A stretch of DNA of 24,318 nucleotides from an uncultured Oscillospiraceae bacterium (GCA_900547455.1 URGV01000029.1:1-24318); one strand, 5' to 3'. Counted from the first letter of the stretch, positions 7,701-13,937 are shown. Notes: generated by a model from the letters alone, not told the origin. Translations and numbers: made by a program.

Positions 7701-8066
7701 TTACTTTTCTTCGTAATTCTCCACCAATTCCTTCAGCCGCTGAATCTGCTCTCTGCTCAGCTTCTGGCTGCCCAGCAGCGCCGCGAACAGCTGATCCGCC
7801 GAACCGTCATAAATCTTATCGATCAGCTCTCTGGTTTCGTCCTGCTGTACCTGCTCCTTGGGGATGAGGGCGCGGCACATAAAGTTGGGTTCGGTGCGCT
7901 CGATGGCGCCCTTGCCGATGCAGCGCTTGATGAGGGTATAGGTGGTGTTCATCTTCCATCCGGTCTCCTGGGCCAGCACGTCTGAGATATGCTTGGCGGT
8001 GCAGTCGCCCTCGCGCCAGAGGACACCCATCACCTTTAATTCCGAGTCAAACAGTTTGATTGCCAT
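7701..8066 (-). CDS. BlaI/MecI/CopY-family transcriptional repressor
   Basis: This 121-aa dimeric DNA-binding protein has an N-terminal winged helix (about residues 1-70, with LFDSELKVMGVLWREG and NTTYTLIKRCIGKG) and a C-terminal helical dimerisation region. I start it at the ATG at 8066, eight bases after AAAGGAG; a GTG six codons earlier overlaps that signal. BlaI proteins repress their own operon until the M56 partner is activated and the repressor is cleaved. Here the repressor gene precedes the M56 gene, and three similar dyads lie over its promoter, so autoregulation is very likely. No beta-lactamase or PBP2a gene is nearby, so the regulated response is probably the operon itself or distant genes. 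Confidence 0.92.
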   Translation of the reverse strand: MAIKLFDSELKVMGVLWREGDCTAKHISDVLAQETGWKMNTTYTLIKRCIGKGAIERTEPNFMCRALIPKEQVQQDETRELIDKIYDGSADQLFAALLGSQKLSREQIQRLKELVENYEEK

Positions 8067-8082
8067 GCTGTCGTCTCCTTTC

Positions 8083-8158
8083 ACACGACTCCAGTCGTTT
8101 CTTTACTTATACACTACCACAGTCGTGTCAAAAAGTCAATACACGACTGTGGTCGTGT
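8083..8158 (-). promoter_or_regulatory. blaI promoter with three operator dyads
   Basis: Three copies of ACACGAC-N4-GTCGTGT are present: 8141-8158 (perfect), 8111-8128 (one mismatch) and 8083-8100 (one mismatch). Starts are 28 and 30 bases apart, close to whole helical turns. They overlap the likely -10 (TATAAG, 8106-8111) and -35 candidates (TTGACA 8126-8131 or TTGACT 8134-8139) on the minus strand. Neither -35 has ideal spacing. The pattern fits cooperative BlaI binding. Confidence 0.75.
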
Positions 8159-8207
8159 GAGGAAAAATTTGATTTTCGTCGTTTTTCATAAATTCCGCCT
8201 TCTCGTC

Positions 8208-8259
8208 TTGACATTTCCAAAAGCGATGCTATAATGGGTGAAGATATGTGTCAAGACAC
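8208..8259 (+). promoter_or_regulatory. Sigma-A promoter of the ECF S-component gene
   Basis: TTGACA (8208-8213), 16 bp and TATAAT (8230-8235) form a strong promoter. A short dyad GTGTC-AA-GACAC (8248-8259) sits just past the expected start site and could be an operator. The leader is too short for a riboswitch. Confidence 0.8.
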
Positions 8260-8293
8260 CTGACAACAAAAAAGATTGAGGAGGAATCCTTTT

Positions 8294-8860
8294 ATGAAGA
8301 GCAAAACCAACACCTTTCAGCTGGCGCTTGCCGGCATGCTGATCGCCATCGGCATTGTGATCCCGATGTTTTCGCCCATCAAGATTGTCATCGAGCCGGC
8401 CTCCTTCACCCTGGCCAGCCATGTCCCGGTCTTTATCGCGATGTTCATCTCCCCCATGATGGCCGCGGCGGTGGCGCTGGGCACCACGCTGGGCTTTCTG
8501 CTGGGCGGCTTCCCGCTGACAGTGGTGCTGCGCGCGCTGACCCACGTCATCTTTGCCACCATCGGCGCCTGGTACCTGCAGAAGCACAACTGCGAGCCGG
8601 TGCGCACCATCCGCTCCTCGCTGGGCTTCTCCTTCCTGATTGGCCTGCTGCATGCGGTGTGCGAGGTGCTGATCGTGCTGCCGTTTTACATCAGCGGCTC
8701 GATGCCGCAGGCAAACTACGACAAGGGCTTCTTTGTCTCGATCTTCCTGCTGGTCGGCGTCGGCTCGGTGATTCACAGCATGGTTGACCTGTCCATCTCG
8801 ATCTGGCTGTACAAGCCTATTTCGGTGGTCTATCATCGTCTCGGCGCCAGCCGGGCATAA
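8294..8860 (+). CDS. ECF transporter S component-like membrane protein
   Basis: This 188-aa protein has five or six hydrophobic helices and the look of substrate-binding S components of energy-coupling factor importers. The first helix (LALAGMLIAIGIVIPMF) is followed by a hydrophobic segment with FTLASHVPVFIAMFISP and the Gly-rich ALGTTLGFLLGGFPLT, both common in this superfamily. The ATG at 8294 follows GAGGAGG at seven bases. An S component binds a vitamin or other micronutrient and joins the shared EcfT/EcfA module, which is encoded elsewhere. No partner genes or vitamin riboswitch are adjacent, so the substrate is unknown. The gene is monocistronic with its own promoter and terminator. 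Confidence 0.7.
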   Translation: MKSKTNTFQLALAGMLIAIGIVIPMFSPIKIVIEPASFTLASHVPVFIAMFISPMMAAAVALGTTLGFLLGGFPLTVVLRALTHVIFATIGAWYLQKHNCEPVRTIRSSLGFSFLIGLLHAVCEVLIVLPFYISGSMPQANYDKGFFVSIFLLVGVGSVIHSMVDLSISIWLYKPISVVYHRLGASRA

Positions 8861-8896
8861 AAAAACGGCTCCTTCTTTTCCAGAAGGAGCCTTTTT
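8861..8896. terminator. Terminator between ECF S and PAP2 genes
   Basis: A 10-bp stem (GGCTCCTTCT, 8867-8876, with 8882-8891) is followed by TTTTT and preceded by an A-run. It can serve both convergent genes. Confidence 0.88.
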
Positions 8897-8907
8897 GATT
8901 TTACTGA

Positions 8908-9594
8908 TTAGCCGCGCGAGATGCTGACCCATTCGGCTTGTCCGCTCTGCAGAGTAAGCTGAGAGCGCGCCATCAGGCGGCTGACCACCAGATGCAGCAC
9001 CAGCGTCAGCGCGATGCCACAGAGGACATCGATGACCGAATGCTGTTTTAAAAAGACGGTGGACAGGCAGATGAGCGCCGCCAGCACCCCACAGCCGCCA
9101 ACCACCAGCGAACGCCGCTGCCAGATCCGGCTGCGCCGCACTGCCAGAAAGATGGCAACGGTGGTGGAGACGTGGATGGACGGACAGACGTTGGTGGAGG
9201 TGTCCACTGCCCAGACCATCTGCATCAGGCTTGCGGCGATGTTGTCCCCGGCAATCGTCTCGGGACGCAGCTGTACACCGTTAGGGAACAGCAGATACAG
9301 CAGCAGGCTAATGGCCATGCCGGAAAACATGACGGCGCACAAATAAAAATAACTGCCGCGGTCCCGGATGAGCAGGGTGATCAGAGCCCAGGGGATGAGC
9401 GCAAACCAGGCGCCATAGGCAAAGATAAACCACTCGTTAAAGGGGATCAGGCTGTCCAGCCCGCAGTAGATGATGTACTTTGGCTGGCTGATCAGCTGCT
9501 CCAGCCCAAAAAATCCCGCAAAATAAAAAAGGAAAAAGATCAGCGCAAGCGCAACCGGATGCGCTGCGATCGTTTGCTTCAAGCGATGAAACAT
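8908..9594 (-). CDS. PAP2-family membrane phosphatase
   Basis: This 228-aa polytopic protein belongs to the type 2 phosphatidic acid phosphatase superfamily. The catalytic motifs are visible: a reduced motif 1 (QLRPE, R109-P110), motif 2 CPSIHVS (residues 137-143), and motif 3 with STVFLKQHSVIDV, where His185 and Asp189 form the catalytic pair. About six helices surround them. The spacing resembles the PAP2_3/inositolphosphotransferase-like branch rather than the undecaprenyl-pyrophosphatase BcrC branch. I chose the ATG at 9594 because AGGGAG lies six bases upstream; the frame also runs to an ATG at 9636 that lies inside the promoter. It probably dephosphorylates a lipid phosphate on the outer membrane face, with the lipid unknown. 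Confidence 0.85.
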   Translation of the reverse strand: MFHRLKQTIAAHPVALALIFFLFYFAGFFGLEQLISQPKYIIYCGLDSLIPFNEWFIFAYGAWFALIPWALITLLIRDRGSYFYLCAVMFSGMAISLLLYLLFPNGVQLRPETIAGDNIAASLMQMVWAVDTSTNVCPSIHVSTTVAIFLAVRRSRIWQRRSLVVGGCGVLAALICLSTVFLKQHSVIDVLCGIALTLVLHLVVSRLMARSQLTLQSGQAEWVSISRG

Positions 9595-9627
9595 AAGCAT
9601 CTCCCTTTCGGATATTGTCGCTTTTTT

Positions 9628-9656
9628 ATTGTACATGATTTTGCCTGCATGTACAA
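9628..9656 (-). promoter_or_regulatory. PAP2 promoter with overlapping inverted repeat
   Basis: On the minus strand TTGTAC (9651-9656), 17 bp and TACAAT (9628-9633) make a promoter. A perfect 9-bp inverted repeat, TTGTACATG (9629-9637) with CATGTACAA (9648-9656), covers both boxes, so a dimeric regulator may bind here. Confidence 0.6.
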
Positions 9657-9732
9657 ATTAGAATTTGTCCCCCTGTTTATCAAACGATGCTGGCGGGCAA
9701 AATTCTTCCCCTTTATCGAGAGAAAAGGAAAA

Positions 9733-9758
9733 AAGGCTGGCATCTGCCAGCCTTTTTT
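9733..9758. terminator. Bidirectional terminator
   Basis: GGCTGGCA-TC-TGCCAGCC (9735-9752) is flanked by A and T runs. It separates the PAP2 promoter from the tRNA operon on the same strand. Confidence 0.75.
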
Positions 9759-9815
9759 CTGAGTGAGAAGGTCTTTATTTGTGCCCGCCGCCCTGTTGAC
9801 AAGCGGAGGCTTCTG

Positions 9816-9852
9816 CGAAAAAGCGGACGTTAAACCAGTGTTTAACGTCCGC
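9816..9852 (-). terminator. Terminator of the tRNA operon
   Basis: A perfect 13-bp stem (9823-9835 with 9840-9852, loop CAGT on the plus strand) lies just past tRNA-Pro. It is followed on the minus strand by TTTTTCG. Confidence 0.88.
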
Positions 9853-9857
9853 CTTTC

Positions 9858-9934
9858 TGGTCGGAGTAGCGGGACTTGAACCCACGGCCTCTTGGTCCCG
9901 AACCAAGCACGCTACCAAACTGCGCTATACCCCG
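9858..9934 (-). tRNA. tRNA-Pro (anticodon CGG)
   Basis: The 77-nt cloverleaf folds fully. The acceptor stem is CGGGGTA with TACTCCG, the anticodon stem is CTTGG/CCAAG with loop TTCGGGA (anticodon CGG, decoding CCG), and the T loop is TTCAAGT. The 3' CCA is encoded. It is the second gene of a two-tRNA transcript. Confidence 0.95.
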
Positions 9935-9942
9935 GGATAGTA

Positions 9943-9972
9943 CAAATCCCAATCTGTAGAGATTGGGATTTG
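9943..9972 (-). other. Spacer hairpin between the two tRNA genes
   Basis: A perfect 13-bp stem (9943-9955 with 9960-9972, loop GTAG on the plus strand) fills almost the whole 39-base spacer. It lacks a U tract, so a processing or mild attenuation role is more likely than full termination. Confidence 0.6.
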
Positions 9973-9973
9973 A

Positions 9974-10047
9974 TGGCTGCCCGACTAGGATTTGAACCCA
10001 GACAAACAGAGTCAGAGTCTGTCGTGCTACCCTTACACAATCGGGCA
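9974..10047 (-). tRNA. tRNA-Gln (anticodon CTG)
   Basis: This is a 74-nt cloverleaf. The acceptor stem is TGCCCGA with TCGGGCA, the anticodon stem is ACAGA/TCTGT with loop CTCTGAC (anticodon CTG, decoding CAG), and the T loop is TTCAAAT. The 3' CCA is encoded. It is the first gene of the pair. Confidence 0.95.
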
Positions 10048-10080
10048 ATGTCTGCTGTCTCTCTGCTGACAACGTATATT

Positions 10081-10108
10081 ATTATACTCGTTTTTTTGGA
10101 AATGTCAA
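10081..10108 (-). promoter_or_regulatory. Sigma-A promoter of the tRNA operon
   Basis: On the minus strand a perfect TTGACA (10103-10108), a 16-bp spacer and a perfect TATAAT (10081-10086) lie 33 bases before tRNA-Gln. Confidence 0.85.
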
Positions 10109-10221
10109 TAGGTTTTTTCTTCTTTTTTCAAAAATCTTCCTTCCGCTCTTTTCTTCTCTTTTTTCATCCGGCCTGCGGGGAATATTTCATGAAAAAATTG
10201 TAAAGATATTGCTGCACCCCC

Positions 10222-10249
10222 TTGCAATAATACCAAAAAGGTGTATGAT
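10222..10249 (+). promoter_or_regulatory. Sigma-A promoter of the thioredoxin gene
   Basis: TTGCAA (10222-10227), 16 bp and TATGAT (10244-10249) lie 46 bases before the start codon. The stretch 10109-10221 shows no gene. Confidence 0.65.
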
Positions 10250-10295
10250 TAATACAGAAGAAGATTCTTCTGATCCGATGAAGGAGGAACATTTT

Positions 10296-10607
10296 ATGGC
10301 AGTATTACATTTGAATACAGACAACTTTAACCAGACCGTTTCCAGCGGCAAAGTGATGGTCGATTTTTGGGCGCCATGGTGCATGCCGTGCCAGTCGCTG
10401 CTCCCGGTCATCGACGAGCTGGGCGAGGAGCTTGCCGGCAAGGCGACCGTCGCCAAGGTCAACGTCGATGACAACAAAGCCATCGCCTCGCAGTTCCGCG
10501 TCATGAGCATCCCGACCGTCATCTTCTTTGTGGACGGTGTGGAGAAGGAACGCCTGATCGGCGTACAGCCAAAGCAGAAATATATCGACACGCTGAATAA
10601 CCTCTAA
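10296..10607 (+). CDS. Thioredoxin-like protein with WCMPC active site
   Basis: This 103-aa cytoplasmic protein has the full thioredoxin fold: VMVDFWAPWCMPC (Cys29 and Cys32), then VAKVNVDDN, and the cis-proline loop SIPTVIFF. The length is typical for a thioredoxin. The active site reads C-M-P-C instead of C-G-P-C. The residues between the two cysteines tune redox potential, so this may be a specialised thioredoxin rather than the main TrxA. AAGGAGG lies eight bases before the ATG at 10296. It is monocistronic with its own promoter and terminator, and no thioredoxin reductase gene is adjacent. Confidence 0.9.
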   Translation: MAVLHLNTDNFNQTVSSGKVMVDFWAPWCMPCQSLLPVIDELGEELAGKATVAKVNVDDNKAIASQFRVMSIPTVIFFVDGVEKERLIGVQPKQKYIDTLNNL

Positions 10608-10622
10608 TCCGATACAGATAAA

Positions 10623-10655
10623 GGGCGGCGGCACGATGTGCCGCCGCCCTTTTTT
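10623..10655 (+). terminator. Terminator of the thioredoxin gene
   Basis: A 12-bp GC-rich stem (GGGCGGCGGCAC with its complement, loop GAT) is followed by TTTTTT. The A's before the stem may also help the convergent acetyltransferase gene. Confidence 0.9.
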
Positions 10656-10667
10656 GCTCTGCACCGG

Positions 10668-11252
10668 TCAGAGCTTTTCCACAAAGTGCACCGCGGAATT
10701 ATCCCAATATTTTCGATAAACCCGCTCCTCCCTGCCGTCCAGATTCAGCTGGTACAGCCGGAAGGTGACCAGGATGTCCTTTGGCTGCCACTGCTCCTGA
10801 TAGGAGTAGCAGTACCGCATGCCGATATTTTTCATCACACCGCCGCTGCGAGGATTGTTTTGGTCGTGCGTCGCCGTGAGGTAGGGCAGGCCGTCCTGTT
10901 TCAGCTTTGCCACCACCGCTTTTGCGGCTTCGGTCACAATGCCCCGATGCCAGAACTCCCTGCGCAGGCCGTAGCCCAGGTCGTGGGGCTCCTCCATTCC
11001 AACCTGGATGTAGCCGATCGGGAGGTTGTCCTGTTTCAGGCAGATCGCATAGGCACAGGCCCACGGCATGGCATACAGGGCCGCATATTTTTCCTCAAAC
11101 AGCCGCCTTGCCTGCTCCCTGTTTCTCAGCGGGAACCACGGCAGGAAGCGGTTCACCTCCTCGTCGCTGTAAATCTGATAGATCGCCTCCAGATCATCCA
11201 GGGTAAATTTTCTCAGAATCAGCCTTTCGGTTTCAATTGTCGGCGTGTTCAT
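10668..11252 (-). CDS. GNAT-family N-acetyltransferase
   Basis: This 194-aa protein belongs to the Acetyltransf_3 branch (RimJ/RimL-like), which moves an acetyl group from acetyl-CoA to an amine. It opens with the family start IETERLILRKFTLDDLEAIYQIYSD. It carries the CoA-loop region YGLRREFWHRGIVTEAAKAVV (Q/R-x-x-G type) around residues 94-114, then an N-x-R-S-x-x-V-x-x-x-x-G motif (NPRSGGVMKNIGM). GGAGG lies nine bases before the ATG at 11252. The acceptor cannot be predicted. It is followed downstream by the thioredoxin terminator, and it lies 33 bases past the second acetyltransferase gene on the same strand, so the two were probably one operon. Confidence 0.88.
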   Translation of the reverse strand: MNTPTIETERLILRKFTLDDLEAIYQIYSDEEVNRFLPWFPLRNREQARRLFEEKYAALYAMPWACAYAICLKQDNLPIGYIQVGMEEPHDLGYGLRREFWHRGIVTEAAKAVVAKLKQDGLPYLTATHDQNNPRSGGVMKNIGMRYCYSYQEQWQPKDILVTFRLYQLNLDGREERVYRKYWDNSAVHFVEKL

Positions 11253-11285
11253 CTTTGTTGCCCTCCCCGTTTATTCCAGGCTGCC

Positions 11286-11678
11286 TTAACCGATATCGAT
11301 CCAAATTCCCTCGTCCCTCACCTGCGCCCTTGGCAGGGCGTGGTAAAACCGCTGGGCCTCTTCGTTGGCGGCAATCAGTCCAACCAGGGTATCGACGCCC
11401 TCCTTCTTCAGTTCTGCACGCAGGCTCTGCATCAGCTGCTGCGCCACACCGCGGTGGCGGCAGCTTTTGATGACGCAGATCCAATCGAGATACGCCTTGA
11501 CGGAGCCGTCGAAATGGCTCGCAATCAGGCTGGAATCAATTCTTCCCACAACCCGGCCTCCGTCATAGGCGAGCAGCGAGATGGAATTGGCGAACACGCT
11601 TTGCTCGAAGCTCTGTTCCACCTTTTTTCGATAATTTTCATCGATTTCCCAGTTCCAGAACGCTTCTTCTTTCCGCAA
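11286..11678 (-). CDS. GNAT-family N-acetyltransferase, apparently 5'-truncated
   Basis: The 130 residues show the GNAT core: strands with ISLLAYDGGRVVGRI and YLDWICVIKSC, the acetyl-CoA loop RHRGVAQQLM, and the final NEEAQRFYHAL helix. The usual first strand and helix are missing. The open frame begins at a TTG with no ribosome binding site, and a TAA stop lies in frame six bases further upstream (11685-11687). The first residues, RKEEAFWNWEIDENY, would normally sit about 20-25 residues into such a protein. I infer that the 5' end was cut off when foreign DNA, namely the cargo beginning just to the right, inserted here. It is probably not functional. A real short GNAT with a TTG start is a less likely reading. 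Confidence 0.7.
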   Translation of the reverse strand: MRKEEAFWNWEIDENYRKKVEQSFEQSVFANSISLLAYDGGRVVGRIDSSLIASHFDGSVKAYLDWICVIKSCRHRGVAQQLMQSLRAELKKEGVDTLVGLIAANEEAQRFYHALPRAQVRDEGIWIDIG

Positions 11679-11803
11679 GGAACGTTAAAATGGAAAGCGG
11701 TTTGTCAAGGGGAGATTACCCCAATTATATCTTTTTTGAGTGTGTGAACTATCCGCTCTCTATATGTTCAGACGGTAGACAGTAAGTGCATACCGAACAA
11801 TTC

Positions 11804-11837
11804 TTGACAAAACATCGTAGTTAGTATATACTAACTA
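11804..11837 (+). promoter_or_regulatory. zip promoter with palindromic operator (GTTAG box 1)
   Basis: TTGACA (11804-11809), 17 bp and TATACT (11827-11832) form a near-perfect promoter. A 20-bp perfect palindrome, TAGTTAGTATATACTAACTA (11818-11837), lies over the -10 box. Its core GTTAG-N6-CTAAC (11820-11835) recurs before the hma gene and before the ABC pair. Confidence 0.8.
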
Positions 11838-11911
11838 TCGGATAGATAATTTACCTGTATTAGTGGGAATTAAAATTGCTCCGGCGGACGAAGGACAGGA
11901 GGGATACAAGA

Positions 11912-11923
11912 ATGGGGCAATGA
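11912..11923 (+). other. Possible 3-codon leader ORF overlapping the zip start
   Basis: ATG GGG CAA TGA sits eight bases after a strong AGGAGGG (11897-11903). Its TGA overlaps the zip ATG as ATGA. The better-placed ATG therefore belongs to this mini-ORF, and zip may be translated by coupling or from the same ribosome binding site at a 16-base distance. Confidence 0.35.
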
Positions 11924-12693
11924 TATTTTGGAGCCTACTCACCCCATTTTTCGGTACCGCCCTGGGCGCTGCCTGTGTATTCTTCTTGAAAAAGGGTCTG
12001 GGGGATCGGGTGCAGCGCGGACTGACCGGTTTTGCCTCCGGCGTTATGGTTGCTGCGTCCATCTGGAGCCTGCTGATCCCCGCCATGGAGCAGTCCGCCG
12101 GGGTGGGAGGATGGGCATTCCTGCCGGCGGTCACCGGCTTTTGGGCTGGTATCCTATTTCTTTTGGGACTGGATCATCTGATCCCCCACCTCCACCAGCG
12201 AAGCCAGCAGGCGGAGGGCCCCCGCACCCAACTGCAACGCTCCACCATGATGGTGCTGGCGGTCACCCTCCACAACATCCCCGAGGGAATGGCGGTGGGA
12301 GTGGTCTATGCGGGCCTTCTGTCCGGGGAGGGACAGATCACCATGATGGCCGCCCTGGCCTTATCCTTGGGCATCGCCATCCAGAACTTCCCCGAGGGAG
12401 CCATCATCTCCATGCCCCTGCGCTCGGAGGGGATGGGCAAGGCCAAAGCTTTTGCCGGAGGCGTGCTCTCCGGTGTGGTGGAGCCGGTGGGGGCGCTGCT
12501 GACCATCCTGGCCGCTGGGCTGGTGGTCCCGGCCCTGCCCTATCTGCTGAGCTTTGCCGCCGGCGCTATGCTCTATGTAGTGGTGGAGGAGCTGATCCCG
12601 GAGATGTCCCAGGGGGAGCACTCCAATGTGGGGACGCTGGCCTTCGCCCTGGGCTTCACTTTGATGATGGCATTGGACGTGGCACTGGGTTGA
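11920..12693 (+). CDS. ZIP-family divalent metal transporter
   Basis: This 257-aa membrane protein has about eight helices, as in the GufA/ZupT branch of ZIP importers that take up zinc, iron or manganese. The metal-site signatures are clear: TLHNIPEGMAVG (HNIPEG at 118-123) and AIQNFPEGAIIS (QNFPEG at 155-160). A short His-rich segment HLIPHLH (86-92) lies between helices 3 and 4, where ZIP proteins often bind metal. The start is uncertain. I chose the ATG at 11920 because the first helix follows at once; an in-frame GTG at 11863 has no ribosome binding site. It is the first cargo gene right of the truncated acetyltransferase and has a promoter with a GTTAG-N6-CTAAC operator, so metal-regulated expression is likely. 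Confidence 0.9.
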   Translation: MIFWSLLTPFFGTALGAACVFFLKKGLGDRVQRGLTGFASGVMVAASIWSLLIPAMEQSAGVGGWAFLPAVTGFWAGILFLLGLDHLIPHLHQRSQQAEGPRTQLQRSTMMVLAVTLHNIPEGMAVGVVYAGLLSGEGQITMMAALALSLGIAIQNFPEGAIISMPLRSEGMGKAKAFAGGVLSGVVEPVGALLTILAAGLVVPALPYLLSFAAGAMLYVVVEELIPEMSQGEHSNVGTLAFALGFTLMMALDVALG

Positions 12694-12733
12694 GCAGGAC
12701 AGCCAGAATAGTTGCGCTTTTTTATATTCGTGA

Positions 12734-12755
12734 GTTAGCTTTCTCTAACTTTTTT
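12734..12755 (+). promoter_or_regulatory. GTTAG box 2 upstream of the hma gene
   Basis: GTTAG-CTTTCT-CTAAC (12734-12749) is the same dyad with the same 6-base centre as before zip. It is followed by TTTTTT, so it could also act as a weak terminator after zip. No convincing -10 or -35 is seen beside it. Confidence 0.6.
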
Positions 12756-12777
12756 AGACAGACAGGAGGGACATACA

Positions 12778-13026
12778 ATGTGGAAATACACAGTTCAGGT
12801 CAACGGAATGATGTGCGGCATGTGTGAAAGTCATGTGAACGACGCGGTGCGGAAGGCGTTTCCGGTGAAGAAGGTCAGCTCATCCCGGAGCAAAAAGGAG
12901 ACCACGGTGATCGCGGAGACGGAACTGGACGAGGATGCCCTGCGGGCGGCCATTTCCGCCACCGGCTATGAGGTAGGGGAGATCCGGAAGGAGCCTTGGG
13001 AAAAGAAGGGGCTGTTCGGCCGGTAA
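12778..13026 (+). CDS. Small HMA-domain metal-binding protein
   Basis: This 82-aa soluble protein is a single heavy-metal-associated domain with the ferredoxin-like beta-alpha-beta-beta-alpha-beta pattern. The metal motif is GMMCGMCESHV with Cys13 and Cys16. The rest of the fold follows as VSSSRSKKETTVIAETELDEDALRAAISATGYEV. Such proteins bind and hand over soft metals, classically copper(I). GGAGG lies eight bases before the ATG. The gene is 29 bases before the AraC regulator gene and probably in one transcript with it. The basic C-terminal tail (EPWEKKGLFGR) is an extra. It may deliver metal to the P-type ATPase downstream or sense metal, which I infer from neighbours only. Confidence 0.88.
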   Translation: MWKYTVQVNGMMCGMCESHVNDAVRKAFPVKKVSSSRSKKETTVIAETELDEDALRAAISATGYEVGEIRKEPWEKKGLFGR

Positions 13027-13055
13027 GCGGCGAGGCATGGAGAGGAGGCGGACGA

Positions 13056-13937
13056 ATGCTGGCGGAATTTCTGGAGGGCCGGGGGGACTGGGCACAGGTG
13101 ATGCCCGGCGCTCGGGCCTGTTTGTTCTCCCTGCACGATGAGCCGGTTTCCTTGCCCCTCCGGTTGGAGCCCCTCCACTTCGAGGCCCTGTTCTGCCTGG
13201 CCGGGTCAATTACCCTGACTCGGAGGGACAACACAATACTGACGGCATCCGTTCGGCAGGTACTCCTCCTCACTGACCTCTCCGATTTGTCTGGAGCCAG
13301 CGTGGACGCCCCTCTGGCGGGCATTCTGGTGGCGGTGGATGCCCGGGGCGCCCGGGAGAGCCTGCAAACCATCTGCGATCTGCTGGGCGGCCTGACCTTG
13401 GACACAGGGCGGGTGCGGCACTGGATGGCCAGCCGGGGCGGCTGTGCCGTGGAGGGGCCAACCGACTGGAGCCGGGCGGCCTTTGCCAACCTGGGCTGTC
13501 TCCCCCAGAGTGAGCGTGCGCGCTGGTGCGTGTGGAAATCGGTGGAGCTGCTCTATCTGCTCTGCAATCCGAAAGAACAGGAGGACGCAACTCTGGCGTT
13601 GGAACGTGAGACGGCGCGGAGGTTGGCTGAGATCCGCCGGTATATGGAGGAGCACTTGGACGAGCCCCTGACCATTCCGTTCCTGAGCCGCCGGGCCTGT
13701 CTCTCCACCACCACATTCAAGGAGGGCTTCCGCCGCCTGTACGGTCTCCCTGTTCACACTTGGCTGCGCCAGCGGCGGATGGAACGGGCGGCGGAGCTGC
13801 TGCGGGACTCCTCCCTCAGCGTGCTGGGGGTAGCCCAATCGGTAGGATATGGCAGCGCCAGCCAGTTCTCCGCCGCCTTTCACCGGCAGTACGGTATGAC
13901 ACCGGCCAAGTATCGAAAAATGTCCGGACCGGCATAA
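13056..13937 (+). CDS. AraC-family transcriptional regulator
   Basis: This 293-aa protein has a C-terminal AraC/XylS DNA-binding domain (about residues 191-288) with both helix-turn-helix units, including LTIPFLSRRACLSTTTFKEGFR and GVAQSVGYGSASQFSAAFHRQYGMTPAKYRK. The N-terminal 180 residues look like a beta-rich sensor half (FEALFCLAGSITLTRRDN, then VLLLTDLSDLSG). The ATG at 13056 follows GGAGG at seven bases. AraC proteins beside exporter-fold ABC pairs, such as YbtA of the yersiniabactin system, activate transporter genes when the siderophore is present. A similar role here is plausible but inferred. The next promoter (TATAAT at 13977) has a poor -35 box, as expected for an activated promoter. 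Confidence 0.88.
   Translation: MLAEFLEGRGDWAQVMPGARACLFSLHDEPVSLPLRLEPLHFEALFCLAGSITLTRRDNTILTASVRQVLLLTDLSDLSGASVDAPLAGILVAVDARGARESLQTICDLLGGLTLDTGRVRHWMASRGGCAVEGPTDWSRAAFANLGCLPQSERARWCVWKSVELLYLLCNPKEQEDATLALERETARRLAEIRRYMEEHLDEPLTIPFLSRRACLSTTTFKEGFRRLYGLPVHTWLRQRRMERAAELLRDSSLSVLGVAQSVGYGSASQFSAAFHRQYGMTPAKYRKMSGPA

Noticed and set aside
8236..8293. Riboswitch controlling the ECF S-component gene
   Set aside because: Only about 58 bases separate the -10 box from the start codon, with one 5-bp dyad, too little for a known vitamin riboswitch.
10083..10108. Shared TTGACATTTCCAAAA in the tRNA and ECF S promoters as a common operator
   Set aside because: The two sites share the -35 box and the start of the spacer only; the rest differs, and chance similarity of A-rich spacers is sufficient.
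11679..11710. Minus-strand TTGACA as promoter of the short GNAT gene
   Set aside because: No -10 box lies at a suitable distance and the frame has no ribosome binding site; the hit is better explained as part of the inserted sequence.
11781..11789. Nine-base match AGTAAGTGC to the oriT core near the left edge of the element
   Set aside because: The CGCCCT part is missing and no inverted repeat precedes it, so it is probably chance rather than a second nic site.
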